Positions 49,186 through 60,435 of a DNA stretch of 64,000 nucleotides are shown here, piece by piece. The position numbers and the translations under genes were made by a program. The notes under the pieces are model-generated. The model made no database searches, was not told the origin of the DNA, and saw nothing but the letters and a program-made list of their open reading frames with translations. Where the stretch lies: NCBI GenBank assembly GCA_026874595.1, contig CM049317.1:65758618-65822617 (forward strand), read 5' to 3'. The DNA is from Sipunculus nudus. Lineage: Eukaryota > Annelida > Sipuncula > Golfingiida > Sipunculidae. Within the stretch, counting starts at the first letter, position 1. Each line of letters begins with the position of its first letter.

Positions 49186-49690
49186 TTGTGTCCCGTGGCA
49201 ATTTTATGTAGAATTACCCGATGGCATTCGTCCGTGGATATTACGTTGATATAACGTTCGTCCCAAGACTTGTAGTCCGTAGTCTTGTCACAGTTGTCTG
49301 TGGATATTATATCCCCGCTGTTTTGGTCCGTGGATACTGTTCCTTGGCGTTTATCAGTGAATATTTGGTGAAGGATATAATGCCCCGATAACAACTGGCC
49401 GTAGATATTGTTCCTGTGACATTTGTACGTATAGATGTTTGTTCTTGTGACATTTGTCCGTATAGATATTTGTTCCTGTGACATTTGTCCGTGTATGTTT
49501 GTTCCTGTTACATTTGTCGATGGATTTTTTTCCTGTGGCATTTGTCTGTATATAATATTGTCCTGAATCATTTTTCTTTGGATATTAGTCCTGTGCCATA
49601 TTCCCGTGGACATTATGTCCTTTGGAATTTTTTCCGTGAATACTATTTCCTGTGGCATTTTTCCATGGATGCTAAGGCCCGTGTCATTTA
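49186..49690. repeat. Degenerate ~29-30-bp minisatellite
   Basis: About 17 diverged units of the form GTTCCTGTGACATTTGTCCG followed by TGGATATT. A 165-residue frame is open on the minus strand through the array (49161-49658), but it only reflects the repeat (recurring TNVTGTNIHG-like peptide) and has no signal or splice context. Confidence 0.7.
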
Positions 49691-50907
49691 TAACTGTATA
49701 TTATCTCCTTTGATGTCCATCAATTTAAGATAAACCAGTTTAAAAAGAGTATTAAAACTAAAAAAATCAAATAAAGGCATAAAAAAGTAGATAATTTAAG
49801 CACTAGGCTCTGCTTTTATCCATGCCTCTATTTGGTGCCAATTTTGCTTTGTCCTTTTCCGTCAGCCCCATCCCTTAGGAAATACTGATGTATAAACCAT
49901 CAGGCTGAAGGCCTCTGCATGTATGACACTGATGGAATTCCTCTGCGTTTTCAACTGAGTTGTTATCTTCGCAAGGCTTTTTGTAAGAGGGGGTATAACT
50001 GCTGGTACAAGGTCACACTCAAAACAGTACAATATTTGTAACACTGAGGGGTGTCGAAAAATATATCTATGCCTGCTCGTCCAGGGTGCGTCCCTAAAAT
50101 ACTTTTTGAGCCAGGAGATCGCAATTTTATGATAAAGAAATGCCACACAGTGGGGTTACGTAGTTAGCTTGTTCAACGTCATGGAGTGCTTTTTAGCTTT
50201 AGTATATGTATATTGGATAGCACACACACACGTAAAAATATACGATTTCACCCCATTTATAAAAATAACAGTCTGACTCCTTAAATGCATTCATCAACGT
50301 TTGGCCCAAGGGATGTATATTGGAGTTGGGAGTTGGGCGGGATGGATACAGCAATCAAAAACCTACATGGCTCAAAGCTGGAGCCTTGTTTCATGGAAGA
50401 TGACAAGAGGACCATGTCCCCTTCAATCTTTTATCGGTTTTTGTCGCCCTCATCATATTTTCCGTAATAATCTTTCAGTTATATATATCATAATGAGAGA
50501 ATTTAGGATTTTATATGTGTCATTTGCCTCACTGAATTTGTCATAAATGCTTACCCGTTTTTTAGTATTAAAACCAAAAGTAAATCATAAATAATAAATA
50601 ATAAAGTGTTGTAAACTAAAAATCATTTTTGTATTTTGTAATATGAAAATAAGAAACATCTTCTGGGAGATTTTGTCTTTTATGAATTAAGGGAAGGGGG
50701 TGTTCTGAGAACCAGGTGTCCTTTATTCTAAGAGGGGAGTGGGGGGGGGCTATTGTCTGTAATCCTGTGGATTTTCCGTCTTACATTTTCTCAGCAAATG
50801 CGGCCCATGACACAAAGCTCTTTGTAAATAAGGAATCCTGACCTTAGCTTTATAGGTGACCAGCCGCGTTCCCACCTGAAGGTCGGACCAAAGTATTGCT
50901 TGGCGGT

Positions 50908-51045
50908 CAGGGGCGGATCCAGGATTTAGGAAAAGGGGGGGTCCAACCCAGGAGGGCTAATGAAAATCCTAAAAAAAGGTCATCAGGTCTGAAAAAGGGG
51001 GGGTCCGGACCCCCTGGACCCCCCCCCCCCCTGGATCCGCTTCTG
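50908..51045. mobile_element. CAG...CTG short inverted-repeat element, copy 6
   Basis: CAGGGGCGGATCCAGGATTT ... CTGGATCCGCTTCTG with exact target duplication GCGGT (50903-50907 and 51046-51050). Shorter than the other copies through an internal deletion. Confidence 0.8.
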
Positions 51046-51861
51046 GCGGTAGTATTCTAAATAAAAATATTATAAAGCTGTGCTATTCTTAATTGTTCTA
51101 CGATTAAATATATACTTATTAGATTTAGGGATACGGAGCAAAACCGCTCTTTTCTGCAGCACCAGCTCCCGTGAGTAACTCGATGGTCAGGTTCGAGACA
51201 AGTCCTCACTCAGAACAAGGCGCCCCCTTTCGGGCAGATTTGTTGTTTGAATATTATTGACTGGTACTTTGAGCTAATATGAGCCTCTTTTTTTTTTCCT
51301 TTTTTCTTCTTTAATCTTTTTTTTTTTGTCGTGTGATAAACGCATCTGCTTTGGCGTTAAGTCCACTGCAGTCTCACATATCGTTAACTTCCGCGGAGCT
51401 CAATTTGTATTGCTGAGCGGTAATCGACATATTGTGGCAAAATAAAACGCGTGAGAATTACTACAGCGTGAGAATATATACGCTTACTTTATAATATATA
51501 TACGGTTACTTTATAGACGTGAGAATTTTTAGTCAATGCATGGGATGTGGTAACTTTGTACTCAAAAATAGGGAAATGACACGTAGCCAGACAGACGAAC
51601 ATGAGAGTCTACTGCTAGAAATGGCTGAACTTTTAATTGACGTTTGGGTGCAAGGCTAACATCCGCTTGGGTGGACGTTGATTTATAAGGGTTTCAGTAG
51701 ATTCGGAATATACAGCCAAAATAAAGGCATATATATATTTGAACATGTGCGGTTTGTGTAATTAGACGAACCTGAAAATCTACACCTTGTATTACAACAA
51801 TAACATAAGCTTTTGTGTGTATGCGTCTTATAGATATAATGTAAAGCTTTGATTTTTACAG

Positions 51862-51972
51862 TCCCCGGACAGTGTGACGCCATGACGGAGTTCACGTGTC
51901 AAAACTCAAACTGTATCCCGCTAAGTAAAGTCAACAACACCGTCAACGACTGTATCGACAACTCAGACGAAG
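51862..51972 (+). CDS. Gene B exon: LDL-receptor class A module 1
   Basis: 37 codons between TTTTTACAG and GTATGT, phase 1 both sides. It reads PGQCDAMTEFTCQNSNCIPL, SKVNNTVNDC, IDNSDE. The spacing F-x-C-x5-C-I and D-C-x-D-x-S-D-E are LDLa features. NNT is an N-glycosylation sequon in the loop where other LDLa modules have W-x-C-D-G. It resembles gene A module 1 (both have a VNN spacer and DNSDE end), so these two are likely counterparts. Only four cysteines are present. Confidence 0.8.
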
Positions 51973-52146
51973 GTATGTCAGGTCATTAATTGAAGTTAAT
52001 TTCAATTGTAATTAATATTCAATGTGTAATTTCGCCTGAAACTTTTTTAAAGTTGTTCGAATTCACTTTATATATATTATTTTACACAATACTACATATA
52101 TATGTAAATATATGCACAAATACAAATATATATATAATATATATAA

Positions 52147-52194
<48 letters not shown>

Positions 52195-53306
52195 TTCATC
52201 TGATGTATATGTACATGCAAAGTAAGCAATTAGACCTGTTTAACAAAGAGTAAAGGTAGTAAAAAGAGCGCGTTTTATTTATAAGTAATCGATGGTAAGA
52301 TATTTATATATAAAACATACTTGTTATTTAGTAATATATTATGTTATATATTCTTTTGTTTTATTCAAATGTAAATGTTATATATGTCTTACATATTTAT
52401 TAATGTTGATGTCTATATGTTAAACGTTAATTGTCGTGTTTGTGTATGTCATTAATTGATTGTATACTGTAGCACTTATACATTGTATAACACATTGCAC
52501 TGTAGACACATGAATCTTAACATTTAACACCAGCACATATAAACACTAAACAATGGAAAGTTGGAAGTACTTTAATAATATATCTGTATAGGAATAGATC
52601 TAACAGTAAACACTAACACTACACCTTAATGTTTTATCACAATATTGCTAAATAATCCCCTATATAATCAGATAGAACACAGGATAAGATATTATATGAT
52701 ATTCTAAGTCAAAATCCACGGCTCCCACCGTACACTGTAAGAACATCATAACTGTTATGGACCCCATGACTTGGGGAAGGAAAGAGTCCATGAAAACGAT
52801 GTATTTCTGAAGAAAAGCAAATGACGAAATATGTGGAATTTTTTGCATAGCATATTATGTACTGACGGTAAATATGCTGTATTTAAACTTTTGCTGTGCA
52901 TTTTATAATCGTCTTATGTATATGGGTCAAAATTTCCCATTTAACAAACTTCAATCGGAATCTTGATATAACCAAAATTAACGCCGCAGTGCTCATTTCT
53001 ACTATAAGACTGCATTGTTTTCCTTTTAGTCATAGTTTACTGGTCCCTGTACTTTAATTATCATATATGCTATTTTTATAGATTTGTGTTTATGGAAAAA
53101 CTCAATTCTATTAAATTTTTCCGAACACTTGCTTTTATCTCTTTTTATACAGGTCCGATTAACTTTTATTGTAATGGACTTTTGGTGCCATGTAAGCAGG
53201 TAGAGAAAAATCACACTGCTTTCATCTATCCAGTGACGTCATGCTTCCATGACAACATAAAGAAAACACTTTGGCCAGTTTTACCAGGTTTATTAGTTGT
53301 TTTCAG
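51973..53306. other. Gene B intron 2
   Basis: AT-rich sequence with one microsatellite. No additional module exon was seen. It ends with acceptor TTGTTTTCAG. Confidence 0.5.
52151..52190. repeat. (AT)n microsatellite
   Basis: Pure AT run in the intron after LDLa module 1. The surrounding 52030-52640 is very AT-rich with no exon. Confidence 0.95.
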
Positions 53307-53414
53307 TCTCCAAACCATGTAAGAATCCCGCATTTACCTGCACTACCGGGGAATGCGTTCTGATTGGCTGGGTCCTTGATGGATTAGAAGACTGTCCTGA
53401 CGGAAGTGACGAAG
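53307..53414 (+). CDS. Gene B exon: LDL-receptor class A module 2
   Basis: 36 codons, phase 1 both sides. It reads SKPCKNPAFTCTTGECVLIG, WVLDGLEDCPDGSDE. WVLDG stands where canonical LDLa modules have W-x-C-D-G, so the fourth cysteine is replaced by leucine while the calcium-ligand aspartates remain. The donor is a weaker GTCAGC. Without splicing, the frame continues DEGQHTCAG and stops at 53509, which would restore a cysteine in the C6 position. Splicing is favoured because every sibling exon ends at the same codon. Confidence 0.8.
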
Positions 53415-54918
53415 GTCAGCACACTTGCGCAGGCTTCGCGATGCCTCCCTTCCCAGTTCCTGTGAAGTTCAGACTTCGAGAACCTCCATTCCCTTTACAA
53501 TATTGTTAAACTGTCATATTCTAAATTGCGTTCCTGTTCCTTTCCCCCTTCTCTTCTTAATGGACAGTGTTGTTTACTTCCTGTTAACAATTATTCTCAT
53601 ATTAACAACCTTTCCTCCGTTGTTTGTACAATAACTGTCACCCAAGAGCACGTCTGTCGTATGAAACTATCTTAAGGATTAAAAGTTTGCATGTTCTCCA
53701 CCGAAACAAGCTTTACACGATGCATTAGTTCGCAAAATTTCAAGCAAACAAAAGGCAATCACACAACACAGCACGTCAGGACCAAACTGACGAAAGGCTT
53801 GCGCCCAGGACTATCACACCGCCGTTATAATCCTGACGTCATAATAATGACCATGGTGACTCAAATTTGTCTCTTTACTAAATCAAACATTTATTCTGTT
53901 TCAATCTATTACAACAGAGCCCAAGAACTTTGAGTGATCTGTAAGTAACAGCTAGGGTGGCTCCATCTTGCGAATCCTTTTCCTCGACAACAATATTCAT
54001 ATGCTTAATTGTGAAATATACGCCAAAGATTCCATAACCTTAATATTAAGGAACTGGAACGAATAGTGAAACAGATACACCGGAAGTGTCTTTAAAAAAA
54101 ATAGGCTTTTCGATAATCCTTAATTTTGAGATGTTATTTTAATTTTCACACTTATGTTAACCGAATTTGATAAGGGAAATATCAAGGTTCAGTAAATAAA
54201 GTAATATTTTAAAAAAAATCTCAACGTAGTCACTTAAACGTCACTGCAGCACTTTGTTCCTTGTCATTCGAAGCACACATACAAATGCATTGTAACACAA
54301 TTAAGTACGATCTGTATATAACATAGATATATGTAACAATACTACACAGGTGTAAGTGTGATGCATGTAAACCCTAACCCCAACATGTTTGTCTCGCTGT
54401 GTGTGACTGATACCAAGTGTATCTTACCTTCAAGATTACACAGGCGTATCCGTGTTGTCCTGGTTTTGGTTGGGAATGCATTCCAAGGAAGGCAAAAGAG
54501 ATGTAACACTAGGAAATTATGGAAAAAAACTCAGTCTCTTCTTTCTTGATATATATATTTACTTTTTAATACTAGAAAAAAATCAGTGTAAATTCTTAAA
54601 TCGTGGTGCAGTGTTTTTTGTTCCTGCTCAAATGTTCACGGAACTTTAATTTAGATTTTATTTTAGGAAAATAGACGTTCTAAAATATTTAAGCATGGGG
54701 TAATATTCAGAAATATCCTCCCTTCAGTTTAGCTGCAACCTTCACGACCATTATTCCCAAGGGAATTTCTTGCACACTTATCTATATTGTCTTCCTGTTG
54801 AATGCGGACCGACACTGTATAATCGCTCCTGTTCTGTCACGTGATTAGCAGCAGCTAACAATCTCTCTCCCTGATTGGTTGGTTGGTGTGTACATTTGCA
54901 TTGATTGGCCCGTTTCAG
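53415..54918. other. Gene B intron 3
   Basis: No exon or large repeat recognised. Frames at 53691-53933 and 54358-54649 lack protein features. Confidence 0.45.
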
Positions 54919-55026
54919 TATCAAAACCATGCAAAACTGGCGCGTTCACATGTCACAATGGCAAATGTGTGCTAGTCGACTGGGTGTTGGACGGGCATGA
55001 TGACTGCGGCGATGAAACTGACGAAG
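54919..55026 (+). CDS. Gene B exon: LDL-receptor class A module 3
   Basis: 36 codons, phase 1 both sides, between CCCGTTTCAG and GTATCC. It reads SKPCKTGAFTCHNGKCVLVD, WVLDGHDDCGDETDE. It is very close to modules 2 and 4, indicating tandem exon duplication. Four cysteines only; acidic calcium-site residues are kept (D-G-x-D-D-C-x-D-x-x-D-E). Confidence 0.85.
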
Positions 55027-55140
55027 GTATCCTACTGCGCATGCGTAAATCTCCCAGTGCGCATGTTTTTTTTTATAATCAGAAGGCAACATTCAAGATC
55101 AATAGGCACTGTGCTATCTGAGGCAAAACAACCGTTTCTA

Positions 55141-55566
55141 GCTCAGCTGACTGAAAATCATCTGAGCTATAGCGATCACCCTTTGTCCTTCGTCCGTCCG
55201 TCTGTTAACAGGGTACAAATTGTAACCAGAAAGCTTCGAATCATGAACCTCGGCATCCTTACAGGTCCTCAAAAGTTCTCCTCAGAAACCTGAAATTAGG
55301 TCAATGTGACCTATATTCTCTGAGTTAAAGAGCGTGTTTTACCACACCCTTTTTGAGCTTTATAGCATCCCCAGAAATATTGTAACAAGTATATACAAAT
55401 GGCTTGAAGGCTTGTTATTAAATTTGATATGCTAATGGGTCTTGATGAACTTAAGCTCATATGAATAAATGATGATACCACCTACATTGTCTTAATTATT
55501 TGCCAGTGCAAGCACATATTGTCAACATGTCAGTCGGCTGAGCGTCATGACCCATGGGTCACTTGT
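55141..55566. mobile_element. Complete GCTCAGCTG-family element
   Basis: The best-bounded copy: left GCTCAGCTGACTG, GTCCGTCCGTC tract, right CGGCTGAGCGTCATGACCCA then TGGGTCACTTG. The right end contains the perfect palindrome TGACCCATGGGTCA. 426 bp, no coding capacity. Confidence 0.6.
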
Positions 55567-56129
55567 GTTTATGAGGCATAGTTTGCTTGATAGCTTTCGA
55601 GGTAAAACCTGATAGTTTCATAAAATCCTTTTAAAATTATCGTTGTTTAGTTGTTTTAACATCCCTTGCCCCGTCTCGAGGCTTTTCAACCCTCGCGTAT
55701 ACCTTTCTAATATCACCTGTGACTTAACTCTTGTTTTACCTATCACCCTTGACCTCTTTTGCATGTGTCCATACTATGACTTTTGTACTAAGATGATAGC
55801 GGGTTAGCATTATTAATTTACTAAACTCCTATGCTGGCACTAATCTTATAAATATGACTTCTCAGGAGCTTCTTACATCATTGAAATTGCACCCGCTTAT
55901 TTGAAAGCAGACCTTCTCATTTATGCTGGGCAGCTCCAGACTTGTTTTATCTCACCAGAGGTGTTTATCTGTTGGCTCAACAGAAACATTAGAAGCAGAA
56001 ACCAATCTACTTTTTTACTTTTACTCTTATCCGATAAGTTTATAGCTTTCAACGATTGGAATTTTAGCAGTGTCTATTTTATCTATTTATATAATGACCG
56101 GCCAGTCATCTCCCCCCCCCCCCCCACCC
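55567..56129. other. Gene B intron 4, unique part
   Basis: No exon or repeat recognised apart from a C-run near 56112. Confidence 0.4.
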
Positions 56130-57060
56130 CCCAACCCCCCGGGGAGACGTTGTTTTCAAGGCCGTCGTCGTCAGTCGTCGTCGTCGTCTGTAGCATATCT
56201 TGTGAACGCGATAAACTTTGAAGGGCTGTATACTTTCCTCCTGAATTTTAGACACTGTTGGTTCCCACCAAATATCGGACGATTTCGAAACCAGGTGACT
56301 TGGACCTTCATCTTCAAGGTCAAATCTGCCGAAATGTAAATTTTTTTTTGGTTATTTTGTGAAGAAGATAACTTTTAAAGGGCTGCATATTTTCCGACGA
56401 AATTTGACACACTAATGGTTCCTACTGAATTCTCGGAGAAATTCTAAATGGAAAATTATTGTGAAGCCCATAACTCTTGAAGTATTTCACATTTTGTCCT
56501 CATATTAAATACACCGATTGTTCCTACAAAGTTCTCTGAGGAGTTCGAAAGCTGGTGACCTTTACCAATATCTTCAAGGTCAAATCTGCCGAAATGTAAA
56601 TTTTTTTGGGGTTATATTGTGAACACGACAACTTTTGAAGGACTGCATATTTTCCACCGAAATTTGACACACTAATGGTTCCTTCTGAATTCTCGGAGGA
56701 GTTTTATACCTGGTGACCTTGACCTTTATCTTCAAGGTAAAATCTGCCAAAATTGAAAATTTCTGTGAAGCCCATAACGTTTGAAGTATTTCACATTTTG
56801 TCCTCCTATTTGGTACACCGATTGTTCCAACAAAGTTCTCAAAGTAGTTCGAAAACTGGTGACCTTGACCAATATCTTCAAGGTAGGTCTAATCAGCCAA
56901 ATTATAGTTATTGTCTTGTGAACGCGATAACTCTTGAAGGGTTCGATATTTTCCTTCCCAAATTTGAAACACTGATTGTTCCTACCAAAATCTTGGATAC
57001 GTTTGAAAACTGGTGACCTCACAGGGTGAGATCTCTCACCGTGTCTTCATGATATAACCT
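56130..57060. repeat. GTCGTC/TTCAAGGTCAAATCTGCC tandem repeat
   Basis: Begins with a GTCGTCGTC tract. Diverged units follow with landmarks TCTTCAAGGTCAAATCTGCC (near 56311, 56571, 56731), GTGAACxxGATAACTxTTGA and TTGGTGACC-like motifs. It is related to 17690-17900 and 18570-18960. Confidence 0.6.
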
Positions 57061-58307
57061 ATATACAAACGGGGGAGGGGCGACATCTGTTTTTGCAAGT
57101 GCGAAAAAAAGCCATTCTAGTTTTTATTGGATCGGAGGAAGGGAAAATGTATGCAGGCGCCGGTTTGTACCGTGGCTTATCTCAGACGATGCCGCACAGA
57201 TAGAAAGAAAAGATCAAACATACCGAGGTTCATCCAGATCTATCTAAGCAATCCTGGGAGAATAGACGTGTTTCTAAAAAGAATCGAAGTCGTAGTTATT
57301 TAGTAATCTTTGCATTTCAACCTTTATTAACACGACAGACGTCTTCATATGCGACGGGATATCTCAGGAAAAGTTGTCTTATCTTCATTAAGTTGTTTTA
57401 TATTTTGGTCTCAGTTTATTTTCAGAAATTATTATGAATAACTAAATATATAACTATATATATTAAGTTAATCACTTTAATAACAATACTAAAGTAAACT
57501 TAAACAAATAAACTTACACTCGTCAGTTGGTTAGTTAAATAGAGACAATATCAAAAGCTGAGTCAATCACAATACTTTCGGTATGAAATAAAAAAAATAC
57601 TGATTATCCTGATAAAATAGTTTTTATTATAATTTTCGTTCGATGATAACAGAAATTATTTCTAAGTAAAATTTCTACCTCATGTTCAAAATTTGGAGAT
57701 CTTTTCTTTACATTTACTTTTCTGTCTGGTCCCGATATTTAAAGCCTAAGGACGCTGGTAGTTCCCGCTGTAATTATCACATCCAAAGGTTGGCGGTTGG
57801 GTTTCGTACTTAATGGCCCTGATTATCACGCTTCCGTACTTATGTTTAATTATGCTGGCTCCCTGCTCTGATTTCCACTCTGGTGCTCTTGCTAATGATT
57901 AAGATTGACAAAACACACCCTGGTCAGTTCTTAAACTTTTTTTTCTCACCCACCCTCTATTCTCATATCCTCATAATGGGTTGCATGTTCAACGTTGATC
58001 CATTCCGCATGATTCCGTTTTTATCACGGCGCATACGTTCCTGTAATTGGTAACAAAATAAATATGTGATACTTGGTGGCTAGAGTCCATGTGAGGAGGG
58101 AGCCAGACTATTTTTTACGGTGATAAATGTGTTATAATGCATGCACGCTTTTTGCTGTTTCAATTGCTTTGCCTGCTACCTCGACCTTCACTCACCCTCC
58201 GCTTGTAAAATCTGGCGTTAACTGCGGTGAACTGGTGATAGTTATAGCAAAAGTGTGTGTCGTCATACCAGAACTTGTAAATAGATGTAAGAATGGGGTG
58301 TTTACAG
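57061..58307. other. Gene B intron 4, right part
   Basis: No exon, RNA or repeat recognised before the acceptor TGTTTACAG. Confidence 0.4.
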
Positions 58308-58415
58308 TCGCAGTCCCTTGCAAAGTCGGCGCGTTCACCTGCAAAAACCGACGATGTGTCCCATTGGAGTGGGTATTGGACGGTGAGGATGACTGCCGGG
58401 ATTCCTCTGATGAAG
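58308..58415 (+). CDS. Gene B exon: LDL-receptor class A module 4
   Basis: 36 codons, phase 1 both sides, GTTTACAG to GTACTG. It reads [35 protein letters not shown]. Again it has the four-cysteine LDLa form with leucine at the C4 site. It is the last LDLa module. The next exon begins the EB series, so the predicted protein has an N-terminal ligand-binding block followed by a long cysteine-rich stalk. Confidence 0.85.
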
Positions 58416-59168
58416 GTACTGCGCATGCGCTGACGGAAGTGACGACATCCCGCTAGAAATCCCATATTCAGCCACAACGCGTAATCGGGAGAACTCGTTG
58501 TGGTGGTTTTGTTGAATGATTACTGGATTTTATTTATGCTCATCTCATATGCAAATTAAAGCTATAAAATTCTCTGTTTTAAATATACACACGGAAAATG
58601 GATTACAAAAATAAAGCAGCGGTAAATTGTATAAACATGCTAGACTTTCTTTAAATATACTAAGTTTAGACAAAAGTCTTCAAGTTGTTTCACCGCTTTG
58701 TAGCAACCAACCGGTTATTTCATGTACTTCTTTTTCTACTACTGATAACCCCCTCTCTCTGTATTACATAACTGTCATCAATAACAATGGGCATTGCATA
58801 GAGATATTAAAATCTCTGAATCCTTGAAGAATAATGAATAATTTATAAGTTTTGTGGATTTAAACGTATAAAATGAAATAAAGTCTTATCATAAATAACA
58901 GTATGTTACTTATATAGTGCGGTTTAGCACTTCTTAATATTTTTAATGTCACATTTCATAAAAGAAGCATTTATTGTTTTTTAAATAGAGCTTATTATAC
59001 CATAATAGTAAGTTTATTATACTTGTATTTACATTTTACTTGTATTAACATTTTCTATTTCCGCTTAACCCTTGTTACTATAAATTCACTTGTGTTCTTA
59101 ATAAATGTATAATATTATAAAATTACCAGGGTGTGACTAATAACATTGCTATTTTACCAATCTTGTAG
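58416..59168. other. Gene B intron 5
   Basis: AT-rich, no feature beyond splice sites. Confidence 0.5.
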
Positions 59169-59312
59169 CTAAGACAGTGGGATCTGACTGCAGTAAAGCC
59201 TTAACGTGCTGTTTCTGCCACGAATACGTGCCAGGGACTGTGTGCATTGACGGGCGCTGCCAGTGTGCTTCGGGATCGTACAACGATAGTCTCGGTATCA
59301 TGTGCACCAAAC
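59169..59312 (+). CDS. Gene B exon: EB-like module 1 (eight cysteines)
   Basis: 48 codons, phase 1 both sides, between CTTGTAG and GTGAGT. It reads KTVGSDCSKALTCCFCHEYV, PGTVCIDGRCQCASGSYN, then IMCTK. It has eight cysteines, against six in the following modules, because of the CCFC cluster. Its position right after the LDLa block matches the single EB module of gene A (both 48 codons, both with CIDG-x-C-x-C), so these two exons are probably equivalent. Confidence 0.8.
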
Positions 59313-59761
59313 GTGAGTATGCAAATTTGTAAATGGTCACGACATGAGGAACCCTTTATAAAAGCCGCAGTGTTCACCTACATTCAGTGAATCTAACATA
59401 AGTGCTCATATTCTTGCGATAACTGCCACGTGCTTTGTATTATAATATTAAAGGAAATTTCTATATTTTTATCATATATTTGTAACATACATACAATAAA
59501 AAAACTCACGATACCGTTAGCTTTACAATATTAACCATATATTTAGATGCCATATGTTATTAAAAAGAGTACTCAGTAGTGATTTTGCTTGGTTTATGCA
59601 TTAAAAATAATCTATTTTGATCAATATAATCAAATAACAAATAAGAAAACTAAAAGAAAATGTTCCGGACTTTTATACTTATTCATATTTTAATTATTAT
59701 TGTAATTCCTTCATCAACTACAGTTTTATTTTTTCCTAAAGTGAAGCTAATGTTTTTATAG

Positions 59762-59893
59762 GAAAATACGGAGATTCCTGTTGGGTCGATTCTGATTGTT
59801 ACGACGCTTTCAACAACAGTATGTGTTCCCATGGATACTGCATGTGTAACCTTGGTTTCTACCCGAGCTCTGACAACAGCAGCTGTGTCCAAC
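59762..59893 (+). CDS. Gene B exon: EB-like module 2
   Basis: 44 codons, phase 1 both sides, TTTTTATAG to GTATGT. It reads KYGDSCWVDSDCYDAFNNSM, CSHGYCMCNLGFYPSSDNSS, CVQ. Six cysteines with C-x5-C-x8-C-x4-C-x-C spacing and two N-glycosylation sequons (NNS, NSS). The GDSC start and NLGFYPS end recur in later modules. Confidence 0.85.
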
Positions 59894-60046
59894 GTATGTG
59901 AAACAAATCACGAATATACACATAAGGATATATGTTCTTGAGGTCAGCGGCAGTAACAAAGCAGACGGATATGGGGAAATAATATAATTCAATACATTAT
60001 TTAATGCAAATGCTCTACCGATATGAACAAACCTGAGACTATTGTG

Positions 60047-60047
<1 letters not shown>

Positions 60048-60102
<55 letters not shown>
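60048..60102. repeat. (TA)n microsatellite
   Basis: Pure TA run in the intron between EB modules 2 and 3. Confidence 0.95.
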
Positions 60103-60105
<3 letters not shown>

Positions 60106-60303
60106 CTGATATTTTTAAATTAATATATCTTAAATAACAAATTAAAATAATATAAATGATTTACCACTAGTTTAAGCAGTAATTTAACACTAGTTTGATG
60201 AGCACGCGGTTTGATCAGCGATTTAAGCATGGCTTCACATGAGCGATTGCAGTTGACACCTTCATCTTTTCATGAAGTGCCATATATTTTATCATTATCT
60301 CAG

Positions 60304-60435
60304 GAAAGATTGGAGACAGCTGTATGATTGGACCCGACTGCTCTGCCGTCATGCCTAACAGCAACTGTTCTACCGACACCTGTACCTGTAACTCTGGATA
60401 TTATCCATCTCCTGATAATACATACTGCATTAGAC
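60304..60435 (+). CDS. Gene B exon: EB-like module 3
   Basis: 44 codons, phase 1 both sides, TTATCTCAG to GTACGT. It reads KIGDSCMIGPDCSAVMPNSN, CSTDTCTCNSGYYPSPDNTY, CIR. Same six-cysteine plan and length as module 2, the last module that has an exon to itself. An NTY stretch replaces the usual sequon near the end; NSNC keeps the asparagine before the third cysteine. Confidence 0.85.

Larger units (their letters stand above)
40272..51861. other. Large first intron of gene B
   Basis: About 11.6 kb without a convincing exon on either strand. It holds a G-run near 40977, several CT/AG and AT microsatellites, three CAG...CTG elements, and a degenerate ~30-bp minisatellite at 49186-49690. Two minus-strand frames (42430-42666 and 41489-41764) look moderately protein-like, but their splice phases do not join. 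Confidence 0.45.

Noticed and set aside
49161-49658. 165-codon minus-strand frame
   Set aside because: It lies entirely within a degenerate ~30-bp minisatellite and only translates the repeat.
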